Assembly (NCBI RefSeq): GCF_003970915.1
Contig: NZ_RXOF01000022.1
Span: forward strand, 1 to 64,000
Direction: 5' to 3'
Length of the DNA stretch: 64,000 bases
DNA from: Hymenobacter gummosus
GTDB lineage: Bacteria > Bacteroidota > Bacteroidia > Cytophagales > Hymenobacteraceae
The position numbers and the translations under genes are program-made. Positions within the stretch are counted from its first letter, which is position 1. Every line of letters begins with the position of its first letter. The notes under the pieces are model-generated. The model was not told where the DNA came from. It saw only the letters and a program-made list of their open reading frames with translations, and did not search any database. Of this stretch, positions 15,937 through 24,180 are shown one piece after another.

Positions 15937-16310
15937 TTTACGACCAGACTACCCCGCAGCATGTGCATGCCGCAGGTAAACTCAAAGGTACCCGCTTGCT
16001 GGGGCAACAACTCAATGGCCGTGGTTTTAAACGGCGCCAGCTCGCGCCGGATGTTGAAGTCGGGCAGCAGCAGCTCCTCGGAGCAGGAGTTTTCCTCGTC
16101 GCGGTAGAAGTTGAGCTGCACGGGCTTGCCGTGCTCCACCTCAATAACGTTGGGCGAGTAGCCGCCCTTCACCACGATGTCGACCTGCTGAATGCCGGCC
16201 GACGTCGAAACGGCCGCGGCCACCCGGTGCGGGGCCAGAAAGAAAAACCAGCCCACGAAGCCCAGCAGGCCCACGCCCACCAAGGTCACGATTATCTGCG
16301 TCGTATCCAT
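15933..16310 (-). CDS. Membrane-anchored cupredoxin-domain protein
   Basis: 125 aa from MDTTQIIVTLVGVGLLGFVG; the longer frame begins five codons upstream. There is one N-terminal membrane helix. The rest is a cupredoxin fold: QVDIVVKGGYSPNVIEVEHG, then PVQLNFYRDEENSCSEELLL, ELAPFKTTAIELLPQQAG and TFEFTCGMHMLRGSLVVK. The Cys-x-Met-His-Met cluster would supply the copper ligands. It is likely a periplasmic-side partner that accepts copper from CopA, encoded 40 bp upstream in the same operon. Confidence 0.8.
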   Translation of the reverse strand: MDTTQIIVTLVGVGLLGFVGWFFFLAPHRVAAAVSTSAGIQQVDIVVKGGYSPNVIEVEHGKPVQLNFYRDEENSCSEELLLPDFNIRRELAPFKTTAIELLPQQAGTFEFTCGMHMLRGSLVVK

Positions 16311-16350
16311 CAGAAGAAGAAACAAAAGGGAAAGAACATTACCGCCAGAC

Positions 16351-18681
16351 CTAGGCCGTCCGCTTGTAGCCGCGCAGGCGCAAGGAGTTGGTCAGCACCG
16401 ACACCGAGCTCAGGGCCATGGCGCCGGCGGCCAGCATGGGCGAGAGCAGCCAGCCGGTGAGCGGGTACAGCAAGCCGGCCGCAATGGGAATGCCCAGCGT
16501 GTTGTAGATGAAGGCGAAGAACAGGTTCTGCTTGATGGTGCGCATGGTCTGGCGCGAGAGGTCCATGGCCGTGACCACGCCCTGCAGGTCGGAGCGCATG
16601 AGGGTAATGCCGGCCGCTTCCATGGCCACGTCCGTGCCGCCGCCCATCGCTAAGCCAATGTCGGCCTGGGCCAGCGCCGGGGCGTCGTTGATGCCGTCGC
16701 CCACCATGGCCACGGTGCGGCCCTCGGCCTGCAGCTGCTTCACCTTGCCGGCCTTGTCAGCGGGCAGCACCTCGGCGAAGTAGCGCGTGATGCCCACCTG
16801 CTCGGCCACCTTGGCGGCGGTCTGCGGGTTGTCGCCGGTCATCATCACCACCTCGATGCCCTCGGCCTGCAGGGCCTGGATGGCGGCCCGGCTGGACTCG
16901 CGCACGGTGTCGGCGACCCCAATCAGGGCCACGACCTGTCCGCCGGTGGCGGCATAGAGCACCGTCTTGGCCTCGCTGAGCAGCCGGGTGGCGGCCTGCT
17001 CGGTGGCGGCCGATACGGCTACCTGGTGCTCGTCGAGCAAGCGGCGGTTGCCCAGCAGGTAGGGTTGGCCGTCCACGGTGGCGCCGGCGCCCCGTCCCTC
17101 AAACGCGCGGAAGCCCGTGGCCGGCAGCGGCGCGGCGCCCTGCGCGTCGGCGTAGCGCACCACGGCTTCGGCCAGCGGGTGCTCGCTCTGCCGCTCCACG
17201 GCGGCCAGCCGCGGCAGCAGCTGGGCGGGGTTGACGCCGGCGGTGGGCAAGAAGTCGGTTACGCTGGGCTCGCCGCGGGTAATGGTGCCGGTTTTGTCGA
17301 GCAGCACGGTGGTTACCTTCTCGGCTTTTTCCAGCGCTTCAGCGTTGCGAATCAGCACGCCGTGCTCGGCGCCCTTGCCGGTGCCCACCATGATGGCCGT
17401 GGGCGTGGCCAAGCCCAGCGCGCAGGGGCAGGCAATGATGAGCACGGCCACGAAGTTGACCAGCGCCAGCGGCAGGCGCGAGGCGTCGGGGGCGAAGTCA
17501 AACCAGAGGATGAACGTGCTGATGGCAATCATGATGACCACCGGCACAAACACGGCGCTGACCTTGTCGGCCAGCTGCTGGATGGGGGCGCGGCTGCCCT
17601 GGGCTTCCTCCACCAGTTTCACAATCTGGGCCAGCATCGTCTCCGAGCCCACCCTGCTGACGCGGAAGCGGAACGAGCCGGTTTTGTTGAGCGTGGCCCC
17701 GAACACCGGGTCGCCTTCCTTCTTTTCCACCGGCAGGCTCTCGCCCGTGAGCATGCTCTCGTCCACGGCCGAGTGGCCGGCGAGCAGCACGCCGTCGGTG
17801 GCCACCTTCTCGCCAGGCCGCACCAGCACCTCGTCGCCAATCACCACGTCTTCAATCGGCACGTCCACTTCCTGACCGCCCCGCACCACGCGGGCCGTCT
17901 TGGCCTGCAGGCCCATCAGGGCTTTAATAGCCGCCGACGTCTTGGACTTGGCCCGGCTCTCCAGCACCTTGCCCAGCAGAATGAGGGCAATGATGGTGGC
18001 CGTGGTGTCGTAGTAGACCTCGGGCATGAGGCCGTGCTGCATGAACCAGTGCGGAATCAGCGTGGCGGCCAGGCTGTAGCCAAAGGCCGCGCCCGTGCCC
18101 ACGGCAATGAGCGTGTCCATGCTGGCGGTGCGGTGCTTGAAGCCGTTCCAGGCCGACACGTAAAACTCGCGGCCGCTGTAGAAGAGCACCGGCAGGGTCA
18201 GGGCCAGCAGCACGTAGTTCAGCAGCGGCGTCGAAATGCGGCTCATCAGCGACGGCCAGAGCATGAGCATGCTCAGCGGCATGATGACCACGGCCAGCGT
18301 CACGGCCACCTGAAAGCGGCGCTTCAGCTTCTGGTAAGCCTGGGCTTTGCGCGCGTCCAGTTCCTGGTCGGAGGCCAGCACGCCCGGCGACGCCGGGGCC
18401 GCGGGCTCGTGCACGCCGTAGCCGGCCTGTTCCACGGCGGCCTTGAGGCCCGCGCGGTCAATCTGGCCCGGCAGGTATTCAATGGTGGCCTTTTCACTGG
18501 CCAGGTTGACGGTGGCCCGCTGCACGCCGGGCGTGCGGTTGAGGGCCTTCTCCACGAAGTTGGAGCAGGAGGCGCAGGTCATGCCCTCGATGTTGAGGGT
18601 AGCCGTCTGGGTCCCGCCGGCGGGGGCCGCGGGCAGGGCCGGCTCCGCCGGCGCGGGGTGGTGATGCGGTATGGTTTCCAC
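16351..18681 (-). CDS. copA: Copper-translocating P-type ATPase
   Basis: 776 aa if translated from the GTG at 18681; the open frame extends to 18822, but the predicted operator and promoter lie inside that extension. There is one N-terminal HMA domain ([20 protein letters not shown]). Hallmarks of a Cu(I) P1B-ATPase are all present: TGES, the membrane CPC motif ([15 protein letters not shown]), DKTGT with the phosphorylated Asp, SEHPLAEAV (nucleotide-binding HP locus) and [16 protein letters not shown]. It exports copper from the cytoplasm to the periplasm. Downstream are the cupredoxin and the AraC-type regulator in one operon. Confidence 0.93.
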   Translation of the reverse strand: METIPHHHPAPAEPALPAAPAGGTQTATLNIEGMTCASCSNFVEKALNRTPGVQRATVNLASEKATIEYLPGQIDRAGLKAAVEQAGYGVHEPAAPASPGVLASDQELDARKAQAYQKLKRRFQVAVTLAVVIMPLSMLMLWPSLMSRISTPLLNYVLLALTLPVLFYSGREFYVSAWNGFKHRTASMDTLIAVGTGAAFGYSLAATLIPHWFMQHGLMPEVYYDTTATIIALILLGKVLESRAKSKTSAAIKALMGLQAKTARVVRGGQEVDVPIEDVVIGDEVLVRPGEKVATDGVLLAGHSAVDESMLTGESLPVEKKEGDPVFGATLNKTGSFRFRVSRVGSETMLAQIVKLVEEAQGSRAPIQQLADKVSAVFVPVVIMIAISTFILWFDFAPDASRLPLALVNFVAVLIIACPCALGLATPTAIMVGTGKGAEHGVLIRNAEALEKAEKVTTVLLDKTGTITRGEPSVTDFLPTAGVNPAQLLPRLAAVERQSEHPLAEAVVRYADAQGAAPLPATGFRAFEGRGAGATVDGQPYLLGNRRLLDEHQVAVSAATEQAATRLLSEAKTVLYAATGGQVVALIGVADTVRESSRAAIQALQAEGIEVVMMTGDNPQTAAKVAEQVGITRYFAEVLPADKAGKVKQLQAEGRTVAMVGDGINDAPALAQADIGLAMGGGTDVAMEAAGITLMRSDLQGVVTAMDLSRQTMRTIKQNLFFAFIYNTLGIPIAAGLLYPLTGWLLSPMLAAGAMALSSVSVLTNSLRLRGYKRTA

Positions 18682-18760
18682 GGGATGTCGCGTTAAAAAG
18701 GCGGCGGTGCCGCCGCTTGCAATGGGAACACGAAGTAAACTCGGTTCGGTACCCATTGGA
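18682..18760 (-). promoter_or_regulatory. copA leader with terminator-like hairpin
   Basis: On the minus strand, a GC stem (7-bp arms at 18701-18707 and 18710-18716) is followed by a five-T run, 20 bases upstream of the GTG start. An ordinary transcript would pass through it. It could act as an attenuator, or the start codon may lie further upstream and the hairpin be coding. A -7-like element TTTACTTCG lies near 18731-18739 on the minus strand. Confidence 0.4.
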
Positions 18761-18762
18761 TG

Positions 18763-18797
18763 TGCAGAATTGCGCCTGGCGCTTGCAAGATTTGTAC
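18763..18797 (+). promoter_or_regulatory. Copper-island operator copy (c1), upstream of copA
   Basis: TGCAGAATT (18763-18771) and TGCAAGATT (18784-18792) are 21 bp apart. It lies 82 bp upstream of the copA GTG and about 24 bp from the -7-like element. Confidence 0.7.
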
Positions 18798-18823
18798 TTG
18801 CCCGGGGCCTGACGCCTCGCACG

Positions 18824-18858
18824 TGTACAATTCTGCCCGGGGCTTACATAATTTCTAC
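18824..18858 (+). promoter_or_regulatory. Copper-island operator copy (c2), between copA and the His-rich gene
   Basis: TGTACAATT (18824-18832) and TACATAATT (18845-18853, then TCTAC) are 21 bp apart. It starts 61 bp from copy c1, so copA has tandem operators. Confidence 0.7.
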
Positions 18859-19043
18859 GCCGGCCAGCCGACAAACCGGCTCCGCAGGCAAAGGCGTACG
18901 CCTGATTCGGCGCGTAAACGCCACGCAGCCCCCTTTTTCGGGTTCAGGCGGCGAAAGGAGGTAGCAGAGGCCGCAAGCCGGCCCCGCGTCGCGGTGAAGT
19001 ACTATTTAAACCTTTCGAATAATTTTGCCGTTGCTTCAGACCA

Positions 19044-19571
19044 ATGTTCCGACTCAAGACCCATTCTAGACGCGCTGTGGCGGCCTCCTTGCTGGTGGTC
19101 TTCCTCAACGTGTTCTTTGGGCAAGTCGTGTGCGCGCTGGCGATGCCGGCCGCCCCGGCGCCGGTCGCCGCCCACAAGCACCCGGCCGGCACCCCGGCCC
19201 ATCAGCACGGGCACGGGCACAAGCACGGCTCCGGGCACCAGCATTCGGCGACTCACGCGCACGGCAAGGGCCACGACGCGGCTAGCACGCACCACCACGA
19301 CGATAAAGTCCCGGGCTCGCACCAGCACGGCCCCAAGGGCGCCTGCTGCCAGGACGACGCCGCGGCCGTGTGGGCGGCGCTGGGCCACCCGCCCAAGGCC
19401 GGCATTGAGAAGATGACCTTTATGCCGGTGGCCTTGCCGCCGGCCCCCCAGGGCGTGGTCGTTCGCTTTCAGCAGTGGGACCGCACGCAGCCGGTGCTGC
19501 TGGTGGCCCGCCGGCACCTGAAGCCCAAAATACCCGACATCCGCATTTTCATTCGGTCCCTGACGGTCTGA
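19044..19571 (+). CDS. His-rich exported protein, likely metal-binding
   Basis: 175 aa. The N-terminus has one hydrophobic segment (AASLLVVFLNVFFGQVVCAL), either a signal peptide or an anchor. Residues ~43-100 are very His-rich (AHKHPAGTPAHQHGHGHKHG, then HATHxHGKGHD-type runs and SHQHGPKGACCQDD), ending in a Cys pair. The C-terminal ~60 residues form beta-like segments with a Lys/Arg-rich end. I know no specific family. It is first in a plus-strand run of metal genes, so a periplasmic copper buffer is plausible. Confidence 0.65.
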   Translation: MFRLKTHSRRAVAASLLVVFLNVFFGQVVCALAMPAAPAPVAAHKHPAGTPAHQHGHGHKHGSGHQHSATHAHGKGHDAASTHHHDDKVPGSHQHGPKGACCQDDAAAVWAALGHPPKAGIEKMTFMPVALPPAPQGVVVRFQQWDRTQPVLLVARRHLKPKIPDIRIFIRSLTV

Positions 19572-19700
19572 TTGCTCCGACGCGCTACGGCTCGCGCCGG
19601 CACGGCTTTGCTGTGTCCGGGGCGGGCCTTTTCGTTTGCCCGTCGCGCCGGTGTTCCGGCCCCCCACCTCCCCCATTTTCCTGGTTTTAGCTTCCCGGCA

Positions 19701-19832
19701 ATGAAGAGTTGTTGCGAAGAAGCCGGTGCGCCGCCCCCGCGGGGGCCGGGCCGCCGCCTGCTCGCTTACCTGCTCTACGCCGTGCTGGCCGCCGCCCTGG
19801 GCTTCGTGCTCTGGCAACAGTGGCAGGCCTAA
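19701..19832 (+). CDS. 43-aa single-helix membrane peptide with Cys pair
   Basis: Starts at the ATG of MKSCCEEAGAPPPRGPGRR. A CC motif is followed by a Pro/Arg hinge and one membrane helix (LLAYLLYAVLAAALGFVLW), ending WQQWQA. It is short and lies between two copper genes on the same strand. The Cys pair on the predicted cytoplasmic side (positive-inside rule) could bind Cu(I). It could be missed by standard annotation. Confidence 0.5.
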   Translation: MKSCCEEAGAPPPRGPGRRLLAYLLYAVLAAALGFVLWQQWQA

Positions 19833-19897
19833 GCGCACGCGAGAGCCCCCCCGCCGTCCTGTTACGGCCCCGATGTGTATCACCCATTTCCCACACC

Positions 19898-20863
19898 ATG
19901 TTTCGCGTACCCGTTACCCTGCTGGCCGTAGCCAGCGCCCTGACCATCACCGCCGGCTGCTCCTCCGACTCCGCGTCGAGCAGCGCCACCAACACCGTGA
20001 CCACGCCGACCGAGGGGCCGGCCGAAGGCACGGCCGAGCACAGCGGCGGCCACACCTACGCCTGCCCCATGCACCCGGAAGTCACCAGCACCAAGGCGGG
20101 CGAGAAGTGCCCCAAGTGCGGCATGAAGCTCGAACACAACGACCAGGCGGCCGGCAACGGCAAGACCTACGCCATGCAGTTTGCGGCGGCGCCTGCCCCG
20201 CCCACGGCCGGCCAGCCTGCGCAGCTGCTGTTCACTCCCCAGGAAGTAGGCAATGAGGCCGCGCCCGTACCCCTGGCCGTGGTACACGAGAAGAAGATTC
20301 ACCTCATCATCGTCAGCAAGGACCTGGGCCAGTTCTACCACGAGCACCCCGAGTACACGGCCGAGGGCAACTACAAAGTCAACTACACCTTCCCCAAGGG
20401 CGGCGACTACGTGCTGTTTCAGGACTACACGCCCACCGGTGCCGGCCACCAGCTGGGCCGCCAGCCCCTCACGGTGAAGGGGCCAGCTTATGCCCCGGTA
20501 AAGTTCAAAAACGACGACATGCAGTGGACCGGCGACGGCTACCAGGCCACGCTCAGCTTTGACAAGCCCCTGCAGACCGGCCAGCTGCTGGGCATGAAAA
20601 TCAACATCACCAAAGACGGGCAGCCGGTGACGGACCTCGACAACTACCTCGGCGCGCTGGGCCACGTGGTGGTCATCAGCGAAGACACCGAGCGCTACCT
20701 GCACGTGCATCCCAACGACCAGGCCGACAAGGGCCCGGCCATTGGCTTCAACACCAACTTCGAGGCCCCCGGCCTTTACCGCGTCTTCCTGCAGTTCAAC
20801 CACGGCGGCAAGATTCACACCGGCGACTTTACCATCAACGTGAAGGGCCCGGCCGCCAGCTAA
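19898..20863 (+). CDS. Lipoprotein with heavy-metal-binding YHS/CxMHPE-type motif
   Basis: 321 aa from MFRVPVTLLAVASALTITAG, lipobox ending ITAGC; the upstream open frame is rejected because this start gives a good signal. Residues ~50-75 hold the heavy-metal-binding motif YACPMHPEVTSTKAGEKCPK plus CGMKLE. A large beta-rich domain follows, with His clusters (LGQFYHEHPEY, RYLHVHPND, FLQFNHGGKIHTGDF). It probably binds or presents copper in the periplasm. It precedes a DUF305 gene by 50 bp. Confidence 0.75.
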   Translation: MFRVPVTLLAVASALTITAGCSSDSASSSATNTVTTPTEGPAEGTAEHSGGHTYACPMHPEVTSTKAGEKCPKCGMKLEHNDQAAGNGKTYAMQFAAAPAPPTAGQPAQLLFTPQEVGNEAAPVPLAVVHEKKIHLIIVSKDLGQFYHEHPEYTAEGNYKVNYTFPKGGDYVLFQDYTPTGAGHQLGRQPLTVKGPAYAPVKFKNDDMQWTGDGYQATLSFDKPLQTGQLLGMKINITKDGQPVTDLDNYLGALGHVVVISEDTERYLHVHPNDQADKGPAIGFNTNFEAPGLYRVFLQFNHGGKIHTGDFTINVKGPAAS

Positions 20864-20913
20864 GACCAGCTGTTTTCGATTCCTTTTCCAACCCCTCCAA
20901 CCAAACCAACCCC

Positions 20914-21627
20914 ATGAAAAAGCCCGCTTTCTTCCTCGCCGCCCTCTGTTCGGGCACCCTGCTGCTGGGCAGCTGCAACAGCGACAAATCCGCTGACTCG
21001 ACGGCCACGACGACGGAAACCACGTCGACGGACGCCACGGCTTCCGGGGACATGGCCGGCATGAACCACGACGCGCCCGCCGCCAACGGCGACTCGCCCA
21101 TGATGGCGGCCATGAACGACATGATGGCCAAGATGCACGCCATGAAGCCCAAGGGCAACACCGACCACGACTTCGCCCACCACATGATGGAGCACCACCG
21201 CGGCGCCGTGGCCATGGCCGACATCGAGCTGCGCGACGGCAAGGACGCCACCCTGCGCCAGATGGCCAAAAAAATCAAGGCCGACCAGCAGCGGGAAATT
21301 GCCGAGATGGAGCCCATCGCCGAGCGCTTGGATGCGGCGCCCACCAACTACAAGCCCCAGGACCCGAGCGACCCGTTCACCAGCCAGATGAAGGCCTCGA
21401 TGGACGGCATGATGCAGAACATGCCCAAGGCAACAGGCAACGTGGACCAGGACTTCGTGGGCATGATGATTCCTCACCACCAGAGCGCCGTCGACATGGC
21501 CAAAGCCGAAGTGGCTCATGGTAAGGACACCAAGCTCAAGGAAATGGCGCAGAAGATGATTGATGCCCAGCAGCAAGAAATCCAGCAGTTCAAGGACTGG
21601 CAGACCAAAAACGGCACCCAGCAATAA
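20914..21627 (+). CDS. DUF305 lipoprotein (third copy)
   Basis: 237 aa. The signal peptide ends in a lipobox (LLLGSC), then a Ser/Thr/Ala-rich linker. Two DUF305 units follow: FAHHMMEHHRGAVAMADIEL and FVGMMIPHHQSAVDMAKAEV. A Met-rich section (MMAAMNDMMAKMHAMKPK) precedes them. It is more divergent from the other two copies and lacks an upstream operator box, so it is probably expressed with the metal-lipoprotein gene just ahead. Likely periplasmic metal binding. Confidence 0.85.
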   Translation: MKKPAFFLAALCSGTLLLGSCNSDKSADSTATTTETTSTDATASGDMAGMNHDAPAANGDSPMMAAMNDMMAKMHAMKPKGNTDHDFAHHMMEHHRGAVAMADIELRDGKDATLRQMAKKIKADQQREIAEMEPIAERLDAAPTNYKPQDPSDPFTSQMKASMDGMMQNMPKATGNVDQDFVGMMIPHHQSAVDMAKAEVAHGKDTKLKEMAQKMIDAQQQEIQQFKDWQTKNGTQQ

Positions 21628-21655
21628 CCCTTTCTTTTTCTCCTACCCCCTTTTT

Positions 21656-22189
21656 ATGAAGTTCTCTGATTTCCTGCTGGCCGGCACCCTCCTGCTGCTG
21701 GCTCCCCTCTCCCTTTCGGCCCAGCACGGCCACGGTCAAGGACACAACGCCGCCGGCGAAACCCACGCCCATAAGGCTCCGCACGGGGGCATCGTGCGCA
21801 CGGCGGGCAAGTACCACGTGGAACTGGTGCTCCAAGGCGGCCAGATGACCGTGTACCTGCTCGACGGCAAGGAGCAGACCCAAGCCAACAAGGGCCTGAC
21901 GGGCACGGCCATGGTCCAGCAGGGCGGCAAAACCACCACCGCTGCGCTGGCGGCGTACGGCGATGACCAGCTGCGCGGCGCACTGCCGGCCGGGGCGACG
22001 CCCACCACGGCCATTATTACGCTGCGCCGCGGCGGCGAAACCATCAGTGCCCGCTTCGACAAGCTGGCCAGCACGAGCGCCAAAGCCAAAGCCGCGGCCT
22101 ACGAGTGCCCCATGAAGTGCGCGGGCAGCGCCAGCGACAAGCCCGGCTCCTGCCCCACGTGCGGCATGGCCCTGGTGAAAAAAGCGTAG
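21656..22189 (+). CDS. Exported protein with C-terminal heavy-metal-binding motif
   Basis: 177 aa from MKFSDFLLAGTLLLLAPLSL; upstream in-frame codons overlap the DUF305 gene. The signal peptide is followed by an HGHGQGHNAAGETHAHKAPH His-rich section, a beta-rich middle (HVELVLQGGQMTVYLLDGKE), and a terminal CxxxC-like element (YECPMKCAGSASDKPGSCPT, then CGMALVKKA). The same zinc-ribbon-like motif occurs in metal-binding proteins of CusB-type adaptors. It lies just upstream of the RND pump operon, so a metallochaperone for the pump is plausible. Confidence 0.7.
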   Translation: MKFSDFLLAGTLLLLAPLSLSAQHGHGQGHNAAGETHAHKAPHGGIVRTAGKYHVELVLQGGQMTVYLLDGKEQTQANKGLTGTAMVQQGGKTTTAALAAYGDDQLRGALPAGATPTTAIITLRRGGETISARFDKLASTSAKAKAAAYECPMKCAGSASDKPGSCPTCGMALVKKA

Positions 22190-22204
22190 GCGGAGCCTGT
22201 TTTT

Positions 22205-22221
22205 CGGACGCCCGGCGTCCG
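22205..22221. other. Hairpin between metal-binding gene and the TolC gene
   Basis: Perfect 7-bp arms CGGACGC (22205-22211) and GCGTCCG (22215-22221) with a CCG loop lie about 70 bp before the next start. There is no T-run, so termination is uncertain. Confidence 0.4.
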
Positions 22222-22291
22222 GGCCCTCTCCGTCCGGGCCGTCCGCCGCTGCCCCGGCGGGCGGCCCCCTGACGGGCCCTAACCTGAACCT

Positions 22292-23542
22292 ATGAAGTAT
22301 CTGACCATGAGAAGCGCGGTGAGTAGCGTGCTGGTGCTGGCCTGGCTCCTGCTGCTGGGGCCGGGCCGGGAAGCAGCGCGCGCGCAAACCCCCATCCGCC
22401 TCGACAGCGCCGAAGCCCAGAGCCTGCGCCGCCACCCACGGCTGCGGCAGGCGGAGCGGGAAATTGAGGAGCAACGCGCCCTCAAGCGCGGTTCGTTCGC
22501 GCCCGCCAACCCGGACTTTCTGTTTTCGGCCCCCACGGGGGAAATGTGGGCCCCGGGCGTGGTGCAAACCATTGACCTGCCCAACGTGTACCGGCGCCAG
22601 CGCCAGGTGGCCCAGGCCGGCGTGAGCTTGGCCGAACGCAACCGGGAGGTAAGCCGGGCCACGGTGCTGCGCGACACCCGCCTGGCCTACCTGAACCTGC
22701 AATTCGCCGAGGCGCAGGTGCGGCAGCTCACCTACCAGGACAGTTTGTTCCGTGCCCTGCGGCTGGCCACCGAGCGCCTTTTTGCCGCCGGCGAAGTCAC
22801 CTCCCTGCAGCGCATCAGCACCGATGCCGAGGCCCGGCAGGTCACCGTGCAGCTGCAGCAGGCCACGGAAGACCAGCGCGCCGCCCAGCGCCGCCTGGGC
22901 TTGCTGCTGGGCCGCCCCGACGAGGCCCTGGCCACCAGCACCGACCTGCGCCGCAGCGGCCCGGAGCTGGCCCAGGCGGGTGGGACCCTGCTGGGCAGCT
23001 TGCCCGCGGCCGACAGCGCCGCCTTGGTGCGCAGCCCCACGCTGGCCGCCGCCCAGCAGAACGTAGCGCTCAGCCAATCGGGCATTAGCCTGGTGCGCGC
23101 CCGGCGCACGCCCGCGCTAACGCTGGGGTATCAGAACCAGGCGTTTGAGAATTCCCAAATCAAGTACCGCTTTCAGTTCGGCGTGTCCGTGCCCATCTGG
23201 TTCTGGACCTACCGCTCGCAGCTGCAGGCCGCCACGGCCCGCAGCCAGGCGGCCGGCTACCAGCTGCAAACCCAGCGCCTGGAGCTGGGCACCCAATACC
23301 AGCAGGCCCTGGCCGACACGCGCAAATTCTCGGCCTCGCTGGGCTACTACGAGCAGACCGGTGTGCCCCAGTCGCGGGCCATCATCAGCCAATCCCAACG
23401 ACTTTTCAAGGCAGGCGAAATCAGCTATCTGGTGCTGATTCAAAGCCTCAATCAGGCCTTTACCATCCAGAACACTTACCTGACCACCATCCGCGATTAC
23501 CGTCAGGCCCTCATCGAACTCAACTACCTGCGGGGTGAATAA
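22292..23542 (+). CDS. TolC-family outer-membrane efflux protein (CusC-like)
   Basis: 416 aa with signal peptide. It has the two OEP repeats typical of TolC/CusC: LDSAEAQSLRRHPRLRQAER, LVRSPTLAAAQQNVALSQSG and KAGEISYLVLIQSLNQAF, then YRQALIELNYLRGE at the C-terminus. It forms the outer-membrane channel of the pump encoded by the next genes. It overlaps the following small gene by 8 bp. It is somewhat short for the family (usually ~450), consistent with CzcC/CusC subfamilies. Confidence 0.88.
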   Translation: MKYLTMRSAVSSVLVLAWLLLLGPGREAARAQTPIRLDSAEAQSLRRHPRLRQAEREIEEQRALKRGSFAPANPDFLFSAPTGEMWAPGVVQTIDLPNVYRRQRQVAQAGVSLAERNREVSRATVLRDTRLAYLNLQFAEAQVRQLTYQDSLFRALRLATERLFAAGEVTSLQRISTDAEARQVTVQLQQATEDQRAAQRRLGLLLGRPDEALATSTDLRRSGPELAQAGGTLLGSLPAADSAALVRSPTLAAAQQNVALSQSGISLVRARRTPALTLGYQNQAFENSQIKYRFQFGVSVPIWFWTYRSQLQAATARSQAAGYQLQTQRLELGTQYQQALADTRKFSASLGYYEQTGVPQSRAIISQSQRLFKAGEISYLVLIQSLNQAFTIQNTYLTTIRDYRQALIELNYLRGE

Positions 23543-24167
23543 CATGAAACAACTCCTGATTCTGCTGCTGGGCCTGCTGCTCGCGGGCGCGGCCACCGCC
23601 CACGGGGGCGAAGACCACGGCGACGGCGCCAAGGCCTCGACCCCGGCCGGCGCCACCTCGTTCTCGGTGGCGGCGCTGTCGGAGCAGTTCGAGGTGCTGC
23701 TGCGCTACGAGCCGCTGGAAGGCGGTCAGCCGGCCGACCTGCGCCTGTTTCTCTCCGACTACGCTACCAACGCGCCCATCAAAGGGGCCAAACTCACGCT
23801 CACCAACCCGGAGGACGCTTCGCTGAAGTGGGCGGTGACGGAAAAGGAGCCGGGCATCTACCTGGTGGAGGGCGCGTTTCCGGCCAACAAGGCCTACAGC
23901 TTCGCCCTGAACGTGGTGGCCGGCGACAAGGCCGACCTGCTGCTGCTCGACGGCATCAAGGTGGGGGAGAAGCTGCCGGTGCCGGCCACCGCCCCGGCCG
24001 CGGCGCCTTCGCCCTTTGCGTCCTGGAAAACCATCCTGGCCCTGGTGGGCGCCTTTGCCCTCGGCATTGGGGTGACGGCCCTGCTGCTGCGCCGGCGCCG
24101 CCCGGTGCCGGCGGCCCCGTCCACGGAACCAGCTTATACCGCCGGCCGCCGCACCCCCATCTCTTAA
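23535..24167 (+). CDS. Exported, membrane-anchored accessory protein of the RND efflux operon
   Basis: 210 aa. The start overlaps the TolC gene end; MKQLLILLLGLLLAG three codons later is an equally good start. The signal peptide is followed by a His/Gly/Glu-Asp motif (AHGGEDHGDGAK). A beta-sandwich domain (FEVLLRYEPLEGGQPADLRL, DAPLKWA-type strand, PGIYLVEGAFPANKAYSFAL) resembles FixH-like or copper-handling domains. It ends with one membrane helix (ILALVGAFALGIGVTALLLR) and a basic tail. It is located between the channel and adaptor genes. Role inferred. Confidence 0.65.
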   Translation: MNNMKQLLILLLGLLLAGAATAHGGEDHGDGAKASTPAGATSFSVAALSEQFEVLLRYEPLEGGQPADLRLFLSDYATNAPIKGAKLTLTNPEDASLKWAVTEKEPGIYLVEGAFPANKAYSFALNVVAGDKADLLLLDGIKVGEKLPVPATAPAAAPSPFASWKTILALVGAFALGIGVTALLLRRRRPVPAAPSTEPAYTAGRRTPIS

Positions 24168-24180
24168 CGCATTCAAGGAT

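Noticed and set aside
17026-18696. Long plus-strand open frame (556 codons) antisense to copA
   Set aside because: Dominated by His, Gln, Arg and Gly, with no domain. It is a shadow of the high-GC third-position bias of copA on the other strand.
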